Shown in pieces: positions 38,442-49,884 of a stretch of 64,000 bases of DNA; within the stretch, counting starts at the first letter, position 1, and each line of letters opens with the position of its first letter. The stretch is from Blastocladiella emersonii ATCC 22665 (taxonomy: Eukaryota > Blastocladiomycota > Blastocladiomycetes > Blastocladiales > Blastocladiaceae): assembly GCA_025594325.1 (NCBI GenBank), contig JANHCV010000003.1, forward strand, positions 744,001 through 808,000. The letters are read 5' to 3'. A program made the translations under genes and the position numbers. The notes under the pieces were generated by a model. That model saw only the letters and a list, made by a program, of their open reading frames with translations. It searched no databases and was not told where the DNA came from.

Positions 38442-41400
38442 CTACTCGGCGGTACCCTCCGCGTCCGTCTCCGAGATGACTACACGCGGGACGAGCGAGC
38501 GAGTCAGCGATCACGATCAGGACACGAGGCGACACGAGGGGTGAACACGTACGGCGCAGGAAGACCTCCTCGAGACTCGTCTGCGAGAGCCCCCAGTCCT
38601 CGATGTTCCACTCCTTGGCCTTGTTCTGCATCGTGTCGAAGATGCGGGCAATGGAGCCGGGCGTGGGCATGAACTCGATGGTCTTGGTAGCGGCAAACGA
38701 GTCGGCAATCTTGGCGTCGGGAGGAAGCAGCGCGAGGACTCGCTCCGTCGCCGCGGCCATGTGCTGCGGCTGCGTGATGTACGTGAGCTTGAAACCGCTG
38801 CCGTACTTTTCCTTGAGGCGCAGCTGGTTGCCGATGCAGCGCATGGTGCCCTTGGCCATAATCCCGAGGCGGGAGCAGAGAACCTAGACGTTCGAAGGGC
38901 GGGTAAGACCCGTTAGCTTCCCGGGCGCGTTCCGGACCCAAAGAGGGTCTCGATCATGCAGAAAAAAACACGGAAATACCTCGACCTCCTCCATACTATG
39001 GGAAGTGATCACGATGGTCTTGCCCTTGCGCGCCTCGAGGATTATCGTCCAAATGATTCGCCGCACTGAGCGTAAAACGGACCGAAGACAGTTAGATACG
39101 ACCCAGAAGTGTCCCTAGCCAAGCGGCGAAGCAGATCGGCCAGGTGGCAAGTCGTAGAGGCGTACCAAGCACGTCGAGACCTAGACGAGTTCACCGCGCG
39201 TCGATTAGTTTTCGTTCGTGCGTTTCAGCGGCTTGCGCGAGTGCAGCAAATCGTACCAGTAGTGGGCTCGTCGAGGAACACGACCTTGGGGTCGCCGGTC
39301 AGGGCGATGGCAATCGAGAGGCGACGCTTCTCGCCGCCCGAGAGACCCTTGCTGAGGCGGTTTTCGAAGGCCTGAAGCTTGACGGAGGCGAGCGCGCGGT
39401 CCTTGGCCTCGTTCTCCTGCGACGGCGGGATACCCTTGAGGCGGGCGTAGAACAGGAGGTGCTCGCCGACCGTGAGGTCGTCCCACAGGATGTCGTGCTA
39501 CACGGATCGGACAGTCAGCCTCCGTTGCACAGCAGAGAAGGTGCGAGACAGCGTACCTGGGGGCAGATACCCGTGATGCGGTACACATCGTCGCGCTGCG
39601 TCGCAATGTCGAAGCCGCCGAGCTTGGCCTCGCCGAGCGTCTAGACGTTCTCGTGGTGAGTGACCTGGACGGTTGGTTGATCGAGCCCAAGCGCACGTAC
39701 CGGCTCGTAGACACCCGTGAGAATCGAGATCAAACTCGTCTTGCCGGCGCCGTTGGCTAAGGGACGAATCGTTAGTCTGGTGCGAGGATGTGAGAGAATT
39801 CGGGTGTAACGTACGTCCGAGGAGACCAAACACCTCGCCCTCTTCGGCGACGAACGTCACGTCCTTGACGGCGACCTTGTTGGTGCCCGAGTAGATCTTG
39901 CGCATGTGGCGGATGATGAGCGGGGCCTCCTGCGGGAACCGGTTCTCGTCCACGCGGGCGCGCTCGGCGCGCACGTCGTCGTCCTCGAACTGCGTCTCGT
40001 TCTCGTTCACGGCGACCACGTACTACAGTGCGTGCACGCGGGACGTCAGTGCATGTGCGCAGGATGACCCGCACGCACGCTCGAAAAATCGTACGTTCTG
40101 GCGGTCGAGCTCGGCCTGCTTCTGCTTCTTGCCCGAGAACCGCTCGTACGCCTCGACGAAGATGAAGTTCCACCGCTTGCTCACGCCGTACTTGGACTTG
40201 AGGACCTGCGACAGGTACCACGCGAGGAGCAGGTACACGAACACCTCGACGATCATGAACACGAGGCACCGGAGCACCTCGTCACCGCCGCGGAGCATCG
40301 AGACCGTGTACGGAACGAGCGACTTGTTGAACGTGGCGCGGTTGATGAGCGAGAGCGCGCGGTAGAAGGCGAAGGCCGGCCAGATCAGGTACGCGGCCGG
40401 CGCCTGGTCCGTGATCAGGTTGTCGGTCGACGTGTTGACGATGACGGCCAGGAGAACAAACAGGAACGAGACGACGAGGGCGTTGCGGCTGTTGGAGAAG
40501 AACGCCGCGAGGAAGAACGCGAGCGCGATCTGGACGAATCCCCACACGATGAACAGTATGATGAGGACACCCGGGTCGGTCATGGTGAAGAACTCGAGCT
40601 TGAAGATGTAGCCCGACGCGAGGAACACGATACTCGAGAGGAGGTGGAGGAAGTAGAAGTGCGTCGCGTGGGCCAGGTAGTAGGTGCTTGACTTGAGCCC
40701 GTTCATGACCATCATGACCTGGATCCGATCCTACACATGTGCACAGAGGCGAATAGAGGTGGGAGGGAGAGAGGAGAAAAAAAATGAGGAAGGGGGTGGG
40801 ATACACCGCGTCAGTCGCCGCGAACTCGGCGGAGACGGCGCGAATCGTCACGTACCTCCTTCTCCTTGACGAGGGTGATGATAAAGATAGGCAAAAGGAA
40901 GGAGATCCCGAACGGGTATAAAATACGGCCGATAAATGAGCCGATAGGGAGCGAGACGGCCGTGGAGATGAAGGACGGGAACGCGCGGAGGCCCTGGACG
41001 ACCGAGCTGCCAGGGGCGGCCGTGTCGAGGATGGCGTTGGTGATCATCGAGTTGAGGATGAACCGGCGGAACCCCTGGGCGGGGAACGAGGCGGCGCGGG
41101 CGATGCGGCGGTCGGCGCCGATCTGCAGCGTGTACGAGTAGTTGCCGTTGGCCTTGTCGAAGTTGCGGTACAGCACGGCGCCCCACGGGACGCGCGTGAT
41201 GATGGAGGCGATGCTGATCTGGTACTTGAACAGCTGCACCTGGTCGGGCGTCTGCGAGAGGATCGCCTGCTTGTTGACGCCGCTCAGCGCGGCCAGCGTG
41301 TCCTTGATGATGCGCACGAGCTCCTTGTCGATGGACTCCTCGGTCGACCTGTCCTCGGCGCGCTGCTTGGCGAAGAAGGGCACGGGCTGCAGGCCCGGGA

Positions 41401-42936
41401 TGCTGATGTCGAGCGACGCGCTCGTCGACGACGACGTGATGTTGGTGTAGAGGCGGGTCGGGAACTTGCCGAGGAACCCGGCGCTCGACGCGTTGACGAG
41501 CTGCAGCGCGTTGCCGGCGTTGGCCAGCGTCACGAGCTCGGTGCGGTTCTTGTCGCCGAGATCGACGCCGCGGGGCTGGTGCACGATGGCCCACGGGAAC
41601 TGCTGCGCGCCGGCGACGGGGATGGCGAGGGCCGGGATCGTCACGGCGAGCGGGTTGAGCCACCCGTACTTGGGGTCCGGCTGGTACACGCTGGCCTGGC
41701 GCGCAATGGCGCGGGCGATCTGGCCCTGCGCCGTCGACGCGTTGAACAGCGACGTGAAGGGCGGCACCATGTTGAGGAACGGGTCGCGCTCGTAGACGGG
41801 CGACGTGTCGTAGGTCGGCGACGTCCACACGACGCAGGGTGCCGTCGCGCCGCCCGACGGCGGGCCGCCCGTATTGAGGGCGACGGGCGTCACGAGGAAG
41901 TTGGTGAGCTGCACCTTGACGCCGGCCGTGGCGCCGGGCACCTTGGACCCGTCGACGGTCGGGAAGCCCTTGGTCAGGGGCGTGTTGGTGGTCGCGTTCA
42001 TGGCGTCGGCGTTCGAGCACGCCACGTACTGCTGGACCTCGGACGACGAGGCGACCAGGTTGGTGAGCACGACGGCGAGGAGCGCACTGAGTGCGACCAT
42101 GAGGAAGGGGCATGCCGAGACACTACACGAGCGGGCGAGGTGAGTTCTCGTCGCGGTGCGACCCGAGTCAGCTGCGCGCGAGGACCGTACCAGCAAAAGT
42201 TGGTCACCCGCTGGCGCTTCTGGTACGAGATGGTCTTGCGGACCTACACGCGCACGAACAATAACGGTCAGCATGGAGATCAGCAGCGGGATCAGGCAGC
42301 GGGGAGCCAGCGAGCTGGGTCGGTTTGCACGAAGCGGGTCGCGTCGCGCCACACCGGCCTTCCGATCCTGAGCGCGCGTGCCGGGCCCTGAAAATGTGCC
42401 CAATGTCTCCCACCCATACCGGGCACAAGAAACGGAGGCAATGCGCGCGCGCTGATAATCCACACGAGGACACGTACGAGGGCGCGGACCTGATACGACT
42501 TGCGCTCGTCGCCCGAGGCCGGCGTCGGCGTGAAGGACGCCGTGGGCGCCACGTCGACGGCGTGGTGCTGCTGCGGCTGAGCCGTACCGGCGGCACCCGC
42601 TGGTGGCGGTGCTGCCGCCGAGGCGGCCGGGGGCTGCGGATCCATGAGCGGGACGTGCTCGGGATGCGGCGACGAGGTGGTGGTGGTGTGCGGGTGCGGG
42701 TCGCCGTGGAGCGAGTCGAGGATGCGCGGGCGGGCGCGAGACGGCGACGCGGTGGGGGAGGCGTCCGATTCCTGGACTTGCCCGACGTTGAGCGGGATGA
42801 AGTCGGCGTCGCGGGTAGTGGCGGCGGCGGCGGCCGTGTCGGAGAGAAGAGGCCGAGTGGCGGCGGAAGGGTCGTCGATGAGGACCGAGTGTGCCGGAGG
42901 GCTTACTTCAGCCTTTGCTCGGGAGGAAGAGTCCAT
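38442..42936 (-). CDS. Half-size ABCA-type ABC transporter (12 exons, one 15-nt microexon)
   Basis: Exons 42936-42478, 42243-42191, 42122-40856, 40730-40095, 40022-39815, 39756-39701, 39640-39557, 39497-39257, 39180-39166, 39065-38980, 38883-38553, 38479-38442; 1157 residues. The cytosolic N-terminus is disordered. Next come a first membrane helix (VALSALLAVVLTNLV), a large extracellular loop of about 350 residues with several N-X-S/T sites, an ABC2-type membrane bundle (ISFLLPIFIITLVKEKE to the LLLAWYLSQVL helix), then one nucleotide-binding domain: Walker A GPNGAGKT (874-881, built across an intron), Q-loop ICPQ (Q921), signature LSGGE (973-977), Walker B VVFLDEP, and H-loop H1029. One TMD plus one NBD is the half-size ABCA arrangement of plants and protists; it would function as a dimer, probably moving lipids. 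Substrate unknown. Confidence 0.92.
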
Positions 42937-43765
42937 GGCCAAGGCCTGGCAGCGAGCGTCGGCGGGTGAGGGAGGGGAGGGTTGCCCGGGACCGGGTGTG
43001 GCGGAGGCGGAGGCGGCGCCTACTCAGCGAACGTGCCGTGTCATATCATGTGTCAGTGCGATACATTTTCCGGCTGAGGCCATGATTGGGGGCCGTGGTC
43101 AACATTCGCGACCCGCCCGATCCGGCGGAAAATCGCGGCCGAGGCCGAGGCCGCGGTGCGCGCGCCCGCCACCTCATCTCGGCGGCGAACAGCAGCAACC
43201 CTAGGCCCTCGATCCCTCCCTCCTCTCGCCGCAAATTCGGTCGGGGGACTGGACGCACTCTTAGCGCTCGCGTCGAGCAACGTGTTCCGAAGAGGCCTTG
43301 GCGGCGGACCGAGAGGAAGTTGTGAGCGTACAGGTCGAGGGTCGAGACGACGGTCACCGTGCGGTCTGTGGGCGGCGCAGAGCTGGCCGGGAGATGCGCG
43401 ACGACGTTGTGCAACAAGTACGAGGCCCGGACACGGGTGTACAGGCCGACTTCTGGGGGGCTTTCAGGACTCTCCTCTGCGGGGGCTGCCCTGTCCGTCT
43501 CGCAGCGGCGCGTCGTTTATCCCGCCGATCGCCTCGGCCACCTGCCTGAGCGCCGAGGCCCTGCGACGTGACGCTGACTGAGGCTGGCACTCTGCGAGGG
43601 CGCCGACCATCGAGTGTTCACGTAGAGTTTGCGGGCCCTCACTTATTCGGCGGCTCTGCTCGATCCGCTCCGTGTCTCGCGCTTTGTCTCGCACCGCGCC
43701 GCCGTCACATGATAACCGACGCGTCGCTCTTCGCGTCGCCGCTTCGCCACACACACCCACGAACC
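42937..43765. promoter_or_regulatory. Divergent promoter region, ABCA / LRR genes
   Basis: 830 bp between head-to-head genes. Minus-strand frame 43046-43417 (123 residues) is open but Arg/Pro-rich without motifs and is not accepted. No specific regulatory site was recognised apart from the start-stop uORF listed separately. Confidence 0.4.
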
Positions 43766-43771
43766 ATGTAA
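43766..43771 (+). promoter_or_regulatory. Minimal start-stop uORF (ATGTAA)
   Basis: ATG followed at once by TAA, directly abutting the next ATG (43772) of the LRR gene, in a good ACC context. Such AUG-stop elements can stall initiating ribosomes and lower translation of the main frame. The arrangement is seen; the effect is inferred. Confidence 0.5.
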
Positions 43772-45107
43772 ATGCACGCCATGTCGGCCCTCGCACCTGA
43801 TGCAATCGGAACGCCGAGCCGGCGCAACTCGATCGCCCCGCCCGCGCCGCTGCTCGGTGGTGGCGGGGATAGCCTCGCGAGCGATGGCGGCAACGGTGGC
43901 GGGGATCCGCTCAACGACGGGCTGACGCTGCCGCAACTGCCCACGCTGTCCGTCCTCGAGGTCGAGTCGCAGCCCGCCGAAGAGTCGCCGTCCGACATTA
44001 TCGACATTCTAATCGCGCACTTGACGCCGAACAGTGCGTCGCATTCTCGCTCGCATCCGCGTCGATCCACCAACACTCACACATGTGTGTAGAGGACAAG
44101 GCCGCGGCGAAAGACCCGCAAGCCGAAGCGTACCTGGCCGCGTGCAAAGTCTACTCGACGATCCCCGTGTCGTGCCTGACCAAGTCGCTGAACCTGACGA
44201 CCATCTCGCTGCGCAACCGCGGGCTCGGGTCGAGTGGCGCCGTCGCGCTCGCCCACGTCCTGAAATCCAACCGCACCGTCACCTCGCTCGACCTGACGGG
44301 CAACGCCATGGGCCCGGCGGGGGGCGTCGCCATGGGCGACATGCTAACGTGCAACATCACGATCCGCGACCTCGTCCTCACCGACAACCTGCTCGGCAGC
44401 GTCGGCGGCCAGGCCGTCGCCGACGGCGTCGTCGATAACGTCACGCTCAAGTCCCTCGGCATGCGCAGGAACAAGCTCGGCGACAGCGAGGCCCGCGCGT
44501 TCGCCCGCTCGCTCGCGGCGAACCGCACGCTCACCGCACTCGACCTCGGGCATAACCTGATCGGCAACGTCGGCGCGTGCGAAGTACATTCACACTGCGC
44601 TGCTCACCGTCTCGCCGGTACTCACTCTCCGTCGTGTAGCTCGGCGCGAGCCTGGTCGCCAACGACGTGATCCGCGAGCTGGACCTCGAGTGGAACACGC
44701 TGGGGATCAAGGGCCTGAGCGCGTTCCTGAACGCGGCCAAGGACTCGACGTCGCTGACGCGGATCAGCCTGTCGCACAACGGGCTGGGCGAGACGGGCGG
44801 GCCCGCGGTCGCGGCGTTCCTGGCCAAGAACAACTCGGTGACGACGCTCGACATGGCGCACTGCCGGCTCACGGACGCGGCGCTGCCGCAGCTCGTCAAG
44901 GCGCTCGACTCGACCTACACGCTGCGCGAGCTCAACATCGCACACAACCTGTTCTCGGACGCGGGCGTCGCGCAGATCCTCAAGGCGCTCATTGCCAACA
45001 ACTCGCTCAAGCGGCTCGACATTTCGGGCATGAAGATGACCACCGTGACGCGCGCCGTGCTCAAGGACGTGCGCGACGAGAAGGCCGGCGTCACCATCGT
45101 CGAGTAG
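43772..45107 (+). CDS. RNI-type leucine-rich repeat protein (LRRC74-like)
   Basis: Exons 43772-44033, 44093-44583, 44640-45107; 406 residues (a second ATG at 43781 is possible). After a Gly/Asp-rich leader the body is made of about eight 28-residue ribonuclease-inhibitor-like repeats: LTTISLRNRGLGSSGAVALA, VTSLDLTGNAMGPAGGVAMG, LTALDLGHNLIGNVGACE joined to LGASLVANDVIRELDLEWNT, LTRISLSHNGLGETGGPAV, LRELNIAHNLFSDAGVAQIL. Both introns preserve repeat phase. The regular .L..L.L..N.(I/L)G..G pattern is that of LRRC74/NLRC-type scaffolds with no attached effector domain. Probably a protein-interaction scaffold. Stop 90 bp from the convergent eIF3a gene. Confidence 0.85.
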
Positions 45108-45197
45108 CGAGCGGCAGGAGATGCAAAAAACAACATGATATTAAACTTTCAAATCCCATACTTCACCATCATCATCAGCGACTCGGGACGCGGTCAC

Positions 45198-48100
45198 CTA
45201 ACCGCGGCGCGGGCGCCAGGCACCGCCGCTCGACGCAGCGGGCGGGGGCGTACCAGCGCCGCCGGCGGCGGGACTGTCACCGCCGCGGCGCCAGCCGGAG
45301 GCACCCTCGGCGCGGGGCGCGGGCGCCGCGCCGCCGGACGGGGTCCACGCGCCAGTGGGACGACCAGCCGCGGGAGCGGGGCCAGCACCGGACGCGGCGC
45401 GACCGGCACCCGGGGTCCACGCGCCGCCGCGAGCGGGCGGGGCAGCACCAGCGGCGGGGCTGTCGGTGCGGCGAGCACCGGGGGTCCACGCGCCACCGCG
45501 CGCGGGCTCGGCGGCGGCCGCGGGACGGGCGCCCCAGGCGGGGGCAGCCGAGCCGGAGCCCGAGCCGGGGGTCCACTTGGCGGGGCCGGCAGCAGCCGCG
45601 GGGGCGTCGCCGCGGCGGGACGGGGGAGCCCAGGCGCCGGAGCGGCCAGCCGCGGGGGCGGCGTTGCGGACGGCGGGCGAGGCGGACCGGTCGCGGTTCT
45701 CCTCCTCGGGGTAGTCCTCCTCGTCCTCGTTGTCGGAGCGGAAGAACTCGTCGTCGAGCCCCTCGTCGTCGTCGAGGCCCTCGCGCTCGGCGGCGAGCGC
45801 CTCCTCGAGGCGGCGCTTGCGGTCGGCCTCCTCGGCCTCCTTCTTGGCGGCGATCTTCTTGGCGATGAAGGCGCGGGCGGCGTCGCGGCGCTCGGCCTTG
45901 GCGGCGGCGAGCTTGGCGGCGGCCTCCTCCTTCTGGGCCTCGTGCTGGGCAATGGCGACGGACGCGACCTTGGTGCGGTACTCGTTGTAGTCGTCCATCA
46001 TGGGGAGCACGCGGTGCTTGATGGCGACGGCGGTCGCGTGGCGCTCCTTGGCCTCCTCGACCGTCTGCTTGCGGGCCTCGTCAAAGGCGGCGCGGTCGGC
46101 GATCTTCTGCTCCTCGTGGGCCTTGTGCAGGAGCGGGATCTCCTCCTTGCGCATGGCGCGCTCAAAGTAGTCCATGCGCTTGGTCTGCACGTTCATCTTG
46201 GCCTCGATCTCCTCGCGCTCCTTGCGCACCTGCTCGGCCTGGAGGGCGAAGATGGCCGTCGTGTCCATCTTGTCGAGGTCCTCGTCGGCGATGGTGACGC
46301 CCGACTTGGCCTTGAGCGCCTCGGCGATGCGGCGCGCCTCCTGCTTGCGGATCACCTCCTTCTCGGCCTCGAGGCGCTCGAGCTCGCGGCGCTTGGCGTC
46401 CTCGGCCATCTTCTTCTGCAGCGCCTCGCGCTCCTCCTGCGCCTTGCGCGCGCGCTCCTTGGCCTCCTCGGCCGCCTTGCGCTGCGCCGCCTGCTCCTGC
46501 GCAATCTTCTTCTGCTCCAGCACCGCCTGGCGCGCCAGCGCCGCCTGGTGCTCCTCTTCGACGTGCTCGCGCGCGCGCTGGAAGATGGTGTGCTTCTCCT
46601 CCTCAATGTACTTGGCGTACAGGGGGAGGCGGAACAGGGACTGCAGGTCGGGCGTCTCGGCCTCGGCGGCAAACTCGAGCGACTGCGTCAGGTAGTTGAG
46701 CGTCACGGCGAACTCGTTCTTCTGGTTACCGCGCAGGACCGCCGCCTCGAGCGTGAACATGTCGGTGGGCGCCGACTCGGACACGGACGTCAGCTCGATG
46801 ATGGTCTCGAACGAGATGGTCGAGTAGAGCGACGAGACCGACTGGAGGACCTTGGCGAGCGTGACCTGGCGCAGGTGCGGCACGTACTTGGCGAACTCGG
46901 GCTCGGCCTCGAGCTGCGCGAGCAGCGGGCGCACGGCCTCGGCGACGGTGAGCGGGTGGAACGCGGGCTCGAGGGCCTCGTACAGGTCGCGGACGACGGC
47001 GGGCAGACGGGCGAGGACCGACTTGGTGGCGGACCCGAGGAGCGACGCGCGGTCGGGGATGACGGCGAGGCCGAGCATCTGGGTGAGGCGCTGCTTGCGG
47101 TTGAAGCGGTGGTGGGCCTCGGGGTCGACCACGTCGGCGAAGACGGGGGCGGCGAGCGCCGACAGGACCACGTGGCCGGCGACCGTCTGGTGCTCGGCGT
47201 CCGACAGGGACTGGGCGCCCTTGATGCCGGCGACCCAGCCGTGGTACATGTTCCAGGCGGCGGCCTGGAACAGGCGGTCCTCGGACACGGCGAAGATGCG
47301 GGTCATCTTCTCGTAGTACTGGGCGACCATCTGCATCATCTTGGCGCCGTGGCGCTTGTGCGAGAAGAGGGCGGCGGGGAGGAGGCCGGCCATGGGCTGC
47401 GGGTTGTTGGGGTTGCTGGGCGCGATGAGGTTGCCGGCCATGACGAGCAGCTGGTAAATGTCCTCGGCCGAGCGGAACGACTCCTGCCACAGCTCCATGT
47501 CGTTGGCCGTCTGCAGCTGCAGGAAGCGCGTGTCGAGGAACCGCTGCAGGACCTCGGGGTCCGACAGGTTGATGCCGTTGTGCTGGCTGGCCTGGCGCGG
47601 CAGGTTGGCGAGGTGCGTGCGCAGCGTCTCGCACAGGCGGCGGAACTCGTTCTTGCGCGCGTTGATCTTGCAAAAGGCAAACGCCTGGGCCACCGTCTGC
47701 TGGTACAGCAGCTCGAGCCGCGCGTTGTTGCGCAGCACGTCGAGCACCGTGCGGTATGCGTCCCACAGGAACTTGAGGCGGGGCGTCACCTCGTCGCGCT
47801 CGCGGCGCGCGGGCTTGGTGCCCGTGGCGAGCGCCGTCGCGAGATCGGCCGCGCCGTCGTCGAGCGCGTTGATCATGGTCGCGTACACCGACTCGAACGT
47901 GTCGGCGGCCTCGAGGTCATCCACCTCCTCGTCGGCGGCGGCGGCCGCGGCAGCGACCTTGGCGGCCTTGGCCTCCTTGGCGTCCTTGAGCTTGATCTCC
48001 GAGTACTCGAGGAAGCGGCGCACGACGCGCTCGACCGAGCCGACCGACGTGTTCTGGGCCAGGTTCTTGAACGAGTGCAGGGCCTCGCGCGCCGACAGGC

Positions 48101-48390
48101 CGCGGTTCAGGTCGACGGCGAGCTCGATGAAGCGCAGGGCGAGGGGCTCGACCGACGCGATCGGCGCACCGCGCGTGCGGCGCGACTTGAGCGTGTCCTC
48201 GAGCACATGGAGGGCCTCGACCGATGCGTTGACGGCGACGAGCTCTGTTTTCGGGGCAAGTTTCGTCAGGCTCCATGTTCGAGGGAGAGGCCCGATCTGA
48301 TCGGATCACGGGCCCCGAAGCTAAAGTCGGCGACGACGCACCCTCGGCACGCTGGAGCGCGTTCTCCGGCTTAATGTACATGGGCCGCAT
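45198..48390 (-). CDS. TIF32: Translation initiation factor eIF3 subunit a
   Basis: Exons 48390-48342 and 48244-45198; 1031 residues. Splicing gives the diagnostic N-terminus MYIKPENALQRAEELVAVNA (animal and yeast eIF3a begin with a PENAL.RA helix). Then come LRFIELAVDLNRG, FLDTRFLQLQTANDMELWQE, and a PCI region about residues 330-500 (KVLQSVSSLYSTISFETIIE), followed by a long charged helix (QAALARQAVLEQKKIAQEQ onward) that forms the spectrin-like part. eIF3a is the scaffold of eIF3 and helps recruit mRNA to the 40S subunit. The C-terminal about 150 residues are unusual: tandem Trp-containing repeats GGAWTPGARR, GGAWTPGAGR, TGAWTPSGG and KWTPGSG in Ala/Pro/Gly-rich disorder, analogous in position to the repeat tail of animal eIF3a but different in sequence. 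Confidence 0.95.
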
Positions 48391-48733
48391 GGTGGCGGGC
48401 GGGTTGCGGGGTGTGTCAACGACGGGGCAGCGTGCACACGGCGTCGATAGGGTCGCCCGAAAGTGGCTGGCCTGCACGACGACGTGTGCGCCCGGCGCCC
48501 GCCCCCGCAGCCCGAGCGGTGACGCCCGCCACCTGTTTGCGTTGATCCGGGCATCAGCTGATCTCACGCCGCCCGGTTGCCCCGCGCGCGTCGACGCGTT
48601 TTCTTCCACTCTCGCGCTCTCTTTCGTGTGGTTTGCCGTCACACAGCCTTCGGCTGGCACCAGCGCAGGGCTTTGCCCTTTCGCCCTTGCCTTTGGCCGT
48701 CCTCGCCTCGCGTTCGCTTCCCCTCTTCAGCGT
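48391..48733. other. Region upstream of the eIF3a gene
   Basis: About 340 bp of probable promoter. No gene seen. Confidence 0.4.
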
Positions 48734-49003
48734 TCATGAGTGTAAGTCGGCAATGAACACCTTTTCAGTTGCACACACTTTTCTGATTCCGGCTCGCATC
48801 CTCGGGAAGAATGCTCGCGAGATAGACGCGTTACCCGCGTCCAAGTTGACCACGTTGCGCAGCGCGTGCACCTCCTGGCGCATCAGCGAGCGCTTGCCGA
48901 CCTTGAACTCACCCACGGGCGTAAGCACGCTGACGTGCAGGTTGCGCGTGATCGCGAGGTCGATGAAGCGTCGTTGTAGGCAGACAGCATCGTCGTCGCC
49001 TCG
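48734..49003 (-). pseudogene. Orphan coding-like fragment next to the minisatellite
   Basis: An 89-codon open stretch without a start codon: RRFIDLAITRNLHVSVLTPV, then GEFKVGKRSLMRQEVHALRN and VVNLDAGNASIS. The sequence looks like a real folded protein (alternating hydrophobic pattern, GC-biased third positions), but it starts abruptly at a stop codon inside minisatellite-like DNA and no partner exon is evident. I treat it as a fragment or the last exon of an unlocated gene. Family not recognised. Confidence 0.35.
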
Positions 49004-49107
49004 TTAGGTCGATAATCAACGCCGCAGCCGTTCATCTTCATGATCCCGCAGAGCGCACAGTGCACGGGCGACGCCAACGGCAACGCGCGCAACGTCCGCG
49101 TTGTTGT

Positions 49108-49884
49108 CGGCAGCCAGCGTCGCCTCATTATATTGAGGAACAGCGCCGCCTTGTTGAATAGATGATCAGCGTCGCCTTGTCGCGTTGATGATCATCGTCG
49201 CCTTGTCGCGTTGATGATCATCGTCGCCTTGTCGCGTTGATGATCATCGTCGCCTTGTTGAGTTGAAGTTCAGCGCCGCCTTGTTGAGTTGGTGATCAGC
49301 GTCGCCTCGTTGCGTCGATGATCAGGTTTGCCTTGTTGGGTTGATAACCAGCGTCGCCTTGTTGCGTAGATGACCAGCGTCGCCTCGTTGCATCCATGAC
49401 CAGCGTTGCCTTGTTGTGCTGGCGAGCAGCGTCGCCTTGCTGCGTTGATGTCCAGCGTCGCCTCGTTCCGTGAATGTCTAGCGTCGCCTCGTTACGTCAA
49501 TGTTCAGCGCCATCTCGTTACTTCAATGTTCAGCGTCGCCTCCTTGCGTTGATGACCAGCGTTGCCTCGTTAACTTGCGGATCAGCGTTACCTCGTTGCG
49601 TTGATAGTCAGCGTCGCCTCCTTACGTCAATGTTCAGCGTCGCCTCGTTACGTCAATGTTCAGCGTCGCCTCGTTGGGTCGTGATCAGCGTCGCCTTGTT
49701 CCATCGATGACCAGCGTCGGCTCGTTGCATCGATGACCGGCGTCGGCTCGTTGCATTGATGACGAGCGTCGGCTTGTTGGATCGATGACCAGCGTCGCCT
49801 CATTAAGTTGAAGTTCAGCGTCGCCTCGTTGCGTCAATGACCAGCGTCGCCTCTTGCGTTGATCATCAGCGTCGCCTTGCCGCG
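49108..49884. repeat. 26-bp minisatellite, about 30 copies
   Basis: Degenerate tandem array with consensus GATGATCAGCGTCGCCT(C/T)GTTGCGTT. Most units are exactly 26 bp; a few are 25. The left end has three near-identical units (GATGATCATCGTCGCCTTGT...). Related half-units reach back to about 48985. Since 26 is not a multiple of 3, all three frames of either strand cycle through the same peptide, and no long frame spans the array. Confidence 0.92.

Noticed and set aside
43046-43417. 123-codon minus-strand frame between ABCA and LRR genes
   Set aside because: Arg/Pro-rich, no motif, no homologous feel, and it sits in a divergent promoter.
45135-48374. Uninterrupted 1079-codon plus-strand frame opposite eIF3a
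   Set aside because: A GC-rich antisense frame with Leu/Gly/Arg bias. The minus strand matches eIF3a throughout, including a spliced conserved N-terminus.
49108-49884. CRISPR-like array (regular short repeats)
   Set aside because: The repeats are contiguous 26-bp units with no unique spacers, they are degenerate, and the genome is eukaryotic. This is a minisatellite.
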